Source of the DNA: Paenibacillus graminis
Lineage (GTDB): Bacteria > Bacillota > Bacilli > Paenibacillales > Paenibacillaceae
Assembly: GCF_000758705.1 (NCBI RefSeq)
Contig: NZ_CP009287.1
Coordinates: forward strand, 6,758,001 to 6,822,000
Direction of reading: 5' to 3'
DNA: 64,000 nucleotides
Each line of letters begins with the position of its first letter. Within the stretch, counting starts at the first letter, position 1. This document shows, one piece after another, positions 62,912 to 64,000 of the stretch. The translations under genes and the position numbers were made by a program. The notes beneath the pieces are model-generated. The model was not told the origin of the DNA. It saw only the letters and a list, made by a program, of their open reading frames with translations, and searched no databases.

Positions 62912-64000
62912 TTATAAAGTAAGAGGCCCGTTGTTATGGAGTTGTAAAATAAGCTGTATGGTCGTACCCTTCTGCTCCTCCGACTTCAGAGACAGCTGCG
63001 CCTGATGCGCTTCTGCAATCTGGCGGCACAGGGCCAGACCGAGTCCGGCCCCGCCATGTTCTCTGGATCGCGCATGATCCACCCGGTAGAACGGCTCAAA
63101 TACCCGCTCCAAATGTGCGGCGCTCATGCCTCTGCCGGAGTCTGTCACCTCCAAAACCGCCGCAGCATCCTGTTCATACGCCGCCAGCTTGATCTCCAAA
63201 CCCGGGGTTGAAGCATGGATCGAGTTCTCCAGGCAATTCACCAGAAACGATTCGAGCAGTTCCCGGTCGCCCCATACCGCGGGAATATCTGCATCTAGAA
63301 TCAGCTCAATCCCTGCCGCATCCAGATTAGCCTGTTCCATCCGGCGCACGGATTCGAACAGTTCCACAACCGGTATCCTGCTCCGTTTCACCGGCTGATG
63401 GCTGAGAATGGATAGATCCAGCAGCTTGAAAACCAGATTCTTCAGGCGCAGCGTCTCGCTCCAGAGATACCCGCTCGCTGTTATCCGCTCTTCCTCATCA
63501 ATATGGGCGGCATTCAAATACTGGGCGAATCCCTGCAGACTGGTCAGCGGCGTTCTCAGCTCATGAGCCAGGTTATCCACCATCCGCTGTTTCTCCTCAG
63601 CCATGGCGGAGAGGTCCGTGACCTGCCTTTCCACAGCATCTGCCATGCGGTTAAAGTGCTGCGCCAGCTCCCCGAATTCATCCCTGTTCTTAAGCTGCAC
63701 CCGTTGGCCATAGTTCCCTTCGGCTATACTTTTGGTGCTGTCCGCCAATGATTGCAGAGGTTTCGTCAGCTTGCGGATCAGCACATACATGAGTGCAGCA
63801 AGAACAGGAATCGAAATACAGTTGATATAGACAAAATAACGATTCAGCTCATCCTGGCCGGCATACAGTGCTTCAATATCCCGCCGGTAAGTTAGCTGCA
63901 AATACCCGTAAGGCGCCGGCAGCTCATTCGTTACGCTGATATGGCGGGCGGACGGCTCCGATGGCTCCGCATACACGGGGGCATCCTGATTGGATAATTG
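62912..64000 (-). CDS. Sensor histidine kinase (5' end outside the window)
   Basis: A kinase whose frame stays open to the window edge, so the N-terminus is missing. It shows the end of an extracytoplasmic sensor, a membrane helix (YINCISIPVLAALMYVLI), HAMP, the phospho-acceptor region MVDNLAHELRTPLTS, and ATP-binding motifs DSGRGM and GGAGLGLALCRQ. The matching response regulator should lie beyond position 64000. The following gene, a membrane-anchored unknown, may assist it. Confidence 0.9.
   Translation of the reverse strand, partial: QLSNQDAPVYAEPSEPSARHISVTNELPAPYGYLQLTYRRDIEALYAGQDELNRYFVYINCISIPVLAALMYVLIRKLTKPLQSLADSTKSIAEGNYGQRVQLKNRDEFGELAQHFNRMADAVERQVTDLSAMAEEKQRMVDNLAHELRTPLTSLQGFAQYLNAAHIDEEERITASGYLWSETLRLKNLVFKLLDLSILSHQPVKRSRIPVVELFESVRRMEQANLDAAGIELILDADIPAVWGDRELLESFLVNCLENSIHASTPGLEIKLAAYEQDAAAVLEVTDSGRGMSAAHLERVFEPFYRVDHARSREHGGAGLGLALCRQIAEAHQAQLSLKSEEQKGTTIQLILQLHNNGPLTL

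Overview
The window reads as chromosomal DNA of a moderately GC-rich, spore-former-type Firmicute, most likely Paenibacillus. This is inferred from strong AGGAGG-type ribosome binding sites, frequent GTG starts, MprF, an ECF-type biotin importer, futalosine-pathway menaquinone genes, an MhqR-like module and PucR-regulated catabolism. I saw no rRNA or tRNA genes, phage, IS element or CRISPR array. The window starts just before a gene and ends inside a histidine kinase.

Layout. 0-5.6 kb: two large GGDEF/EAL proteins flank an acetate-type transporter. 5.6-10.7 kb: small membrane protein, VOC protein, AraC regulator, a DsrE-like protein next to a class V PLP enzyme, and a TVP38 membrane protein. 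10.9-24.1 kb: a reductive pyrimidine degradation locus. preT-preA-dihydropyrimidinase plus a 79-residue unknown gene face a PucR-type activator; on its other side, reading back towards it, lie an ABC importer, methylmalonate/malonate semialdehyde dehydrogenase and an omega-amino acid aminotransferase. The beta-ureidopropionase step is not encoded here. 24.5-31.3 kb: a membrane diguanylate cyclase, a two-component system with a beta-lactamase-fold hydrolase, and an MBL-fold hydrolase. 31.4-40 kb: DUF72 protein, cytoplasmic alpha-amylase, BioY facing an EcfA gene and a natural EcfA-EcfT fusion, and MprF. 40-45 kb: an SD-masked 39-codon ORF, a Bcr/CflA exporter, and a quinone-resistance module (MhqD, dioxygenase, DoxX, MarR-type MhqR). 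45.5-49 kb: mqnB-mqnD, a methyltransferase and a DUF559-like nuclease. 49.1-50.2 kb: a gene-free repeat island with a 21-unit GGGGTTAC array. 50.2-54 kb: potABCD. 54-64 kb: FUSC protein, a c-di-GMP-I riboswitch in front of a FapA/DUF342 gene, flavin reductase, EamA exporter with divergent LysR, aldo-keto reductase, and a histidine kinase followed by a membrane-anchored unknown protein.

Two themes recur. The first is cyclic di-GMP: three enzymes that make or break it (two with both domains, one cyclase with an inhibitory site) and one riboswitch that senses it. The second is compact regulation: divergent promoters carrying palindromes (PucR locus, MhqR locus, BioY/ECF), stop/start overlaps inside operons, convergent genes that overlap at their 3' ends, and terminator-like hairpins placed just ahead of genes (AraC, DUF559-like).
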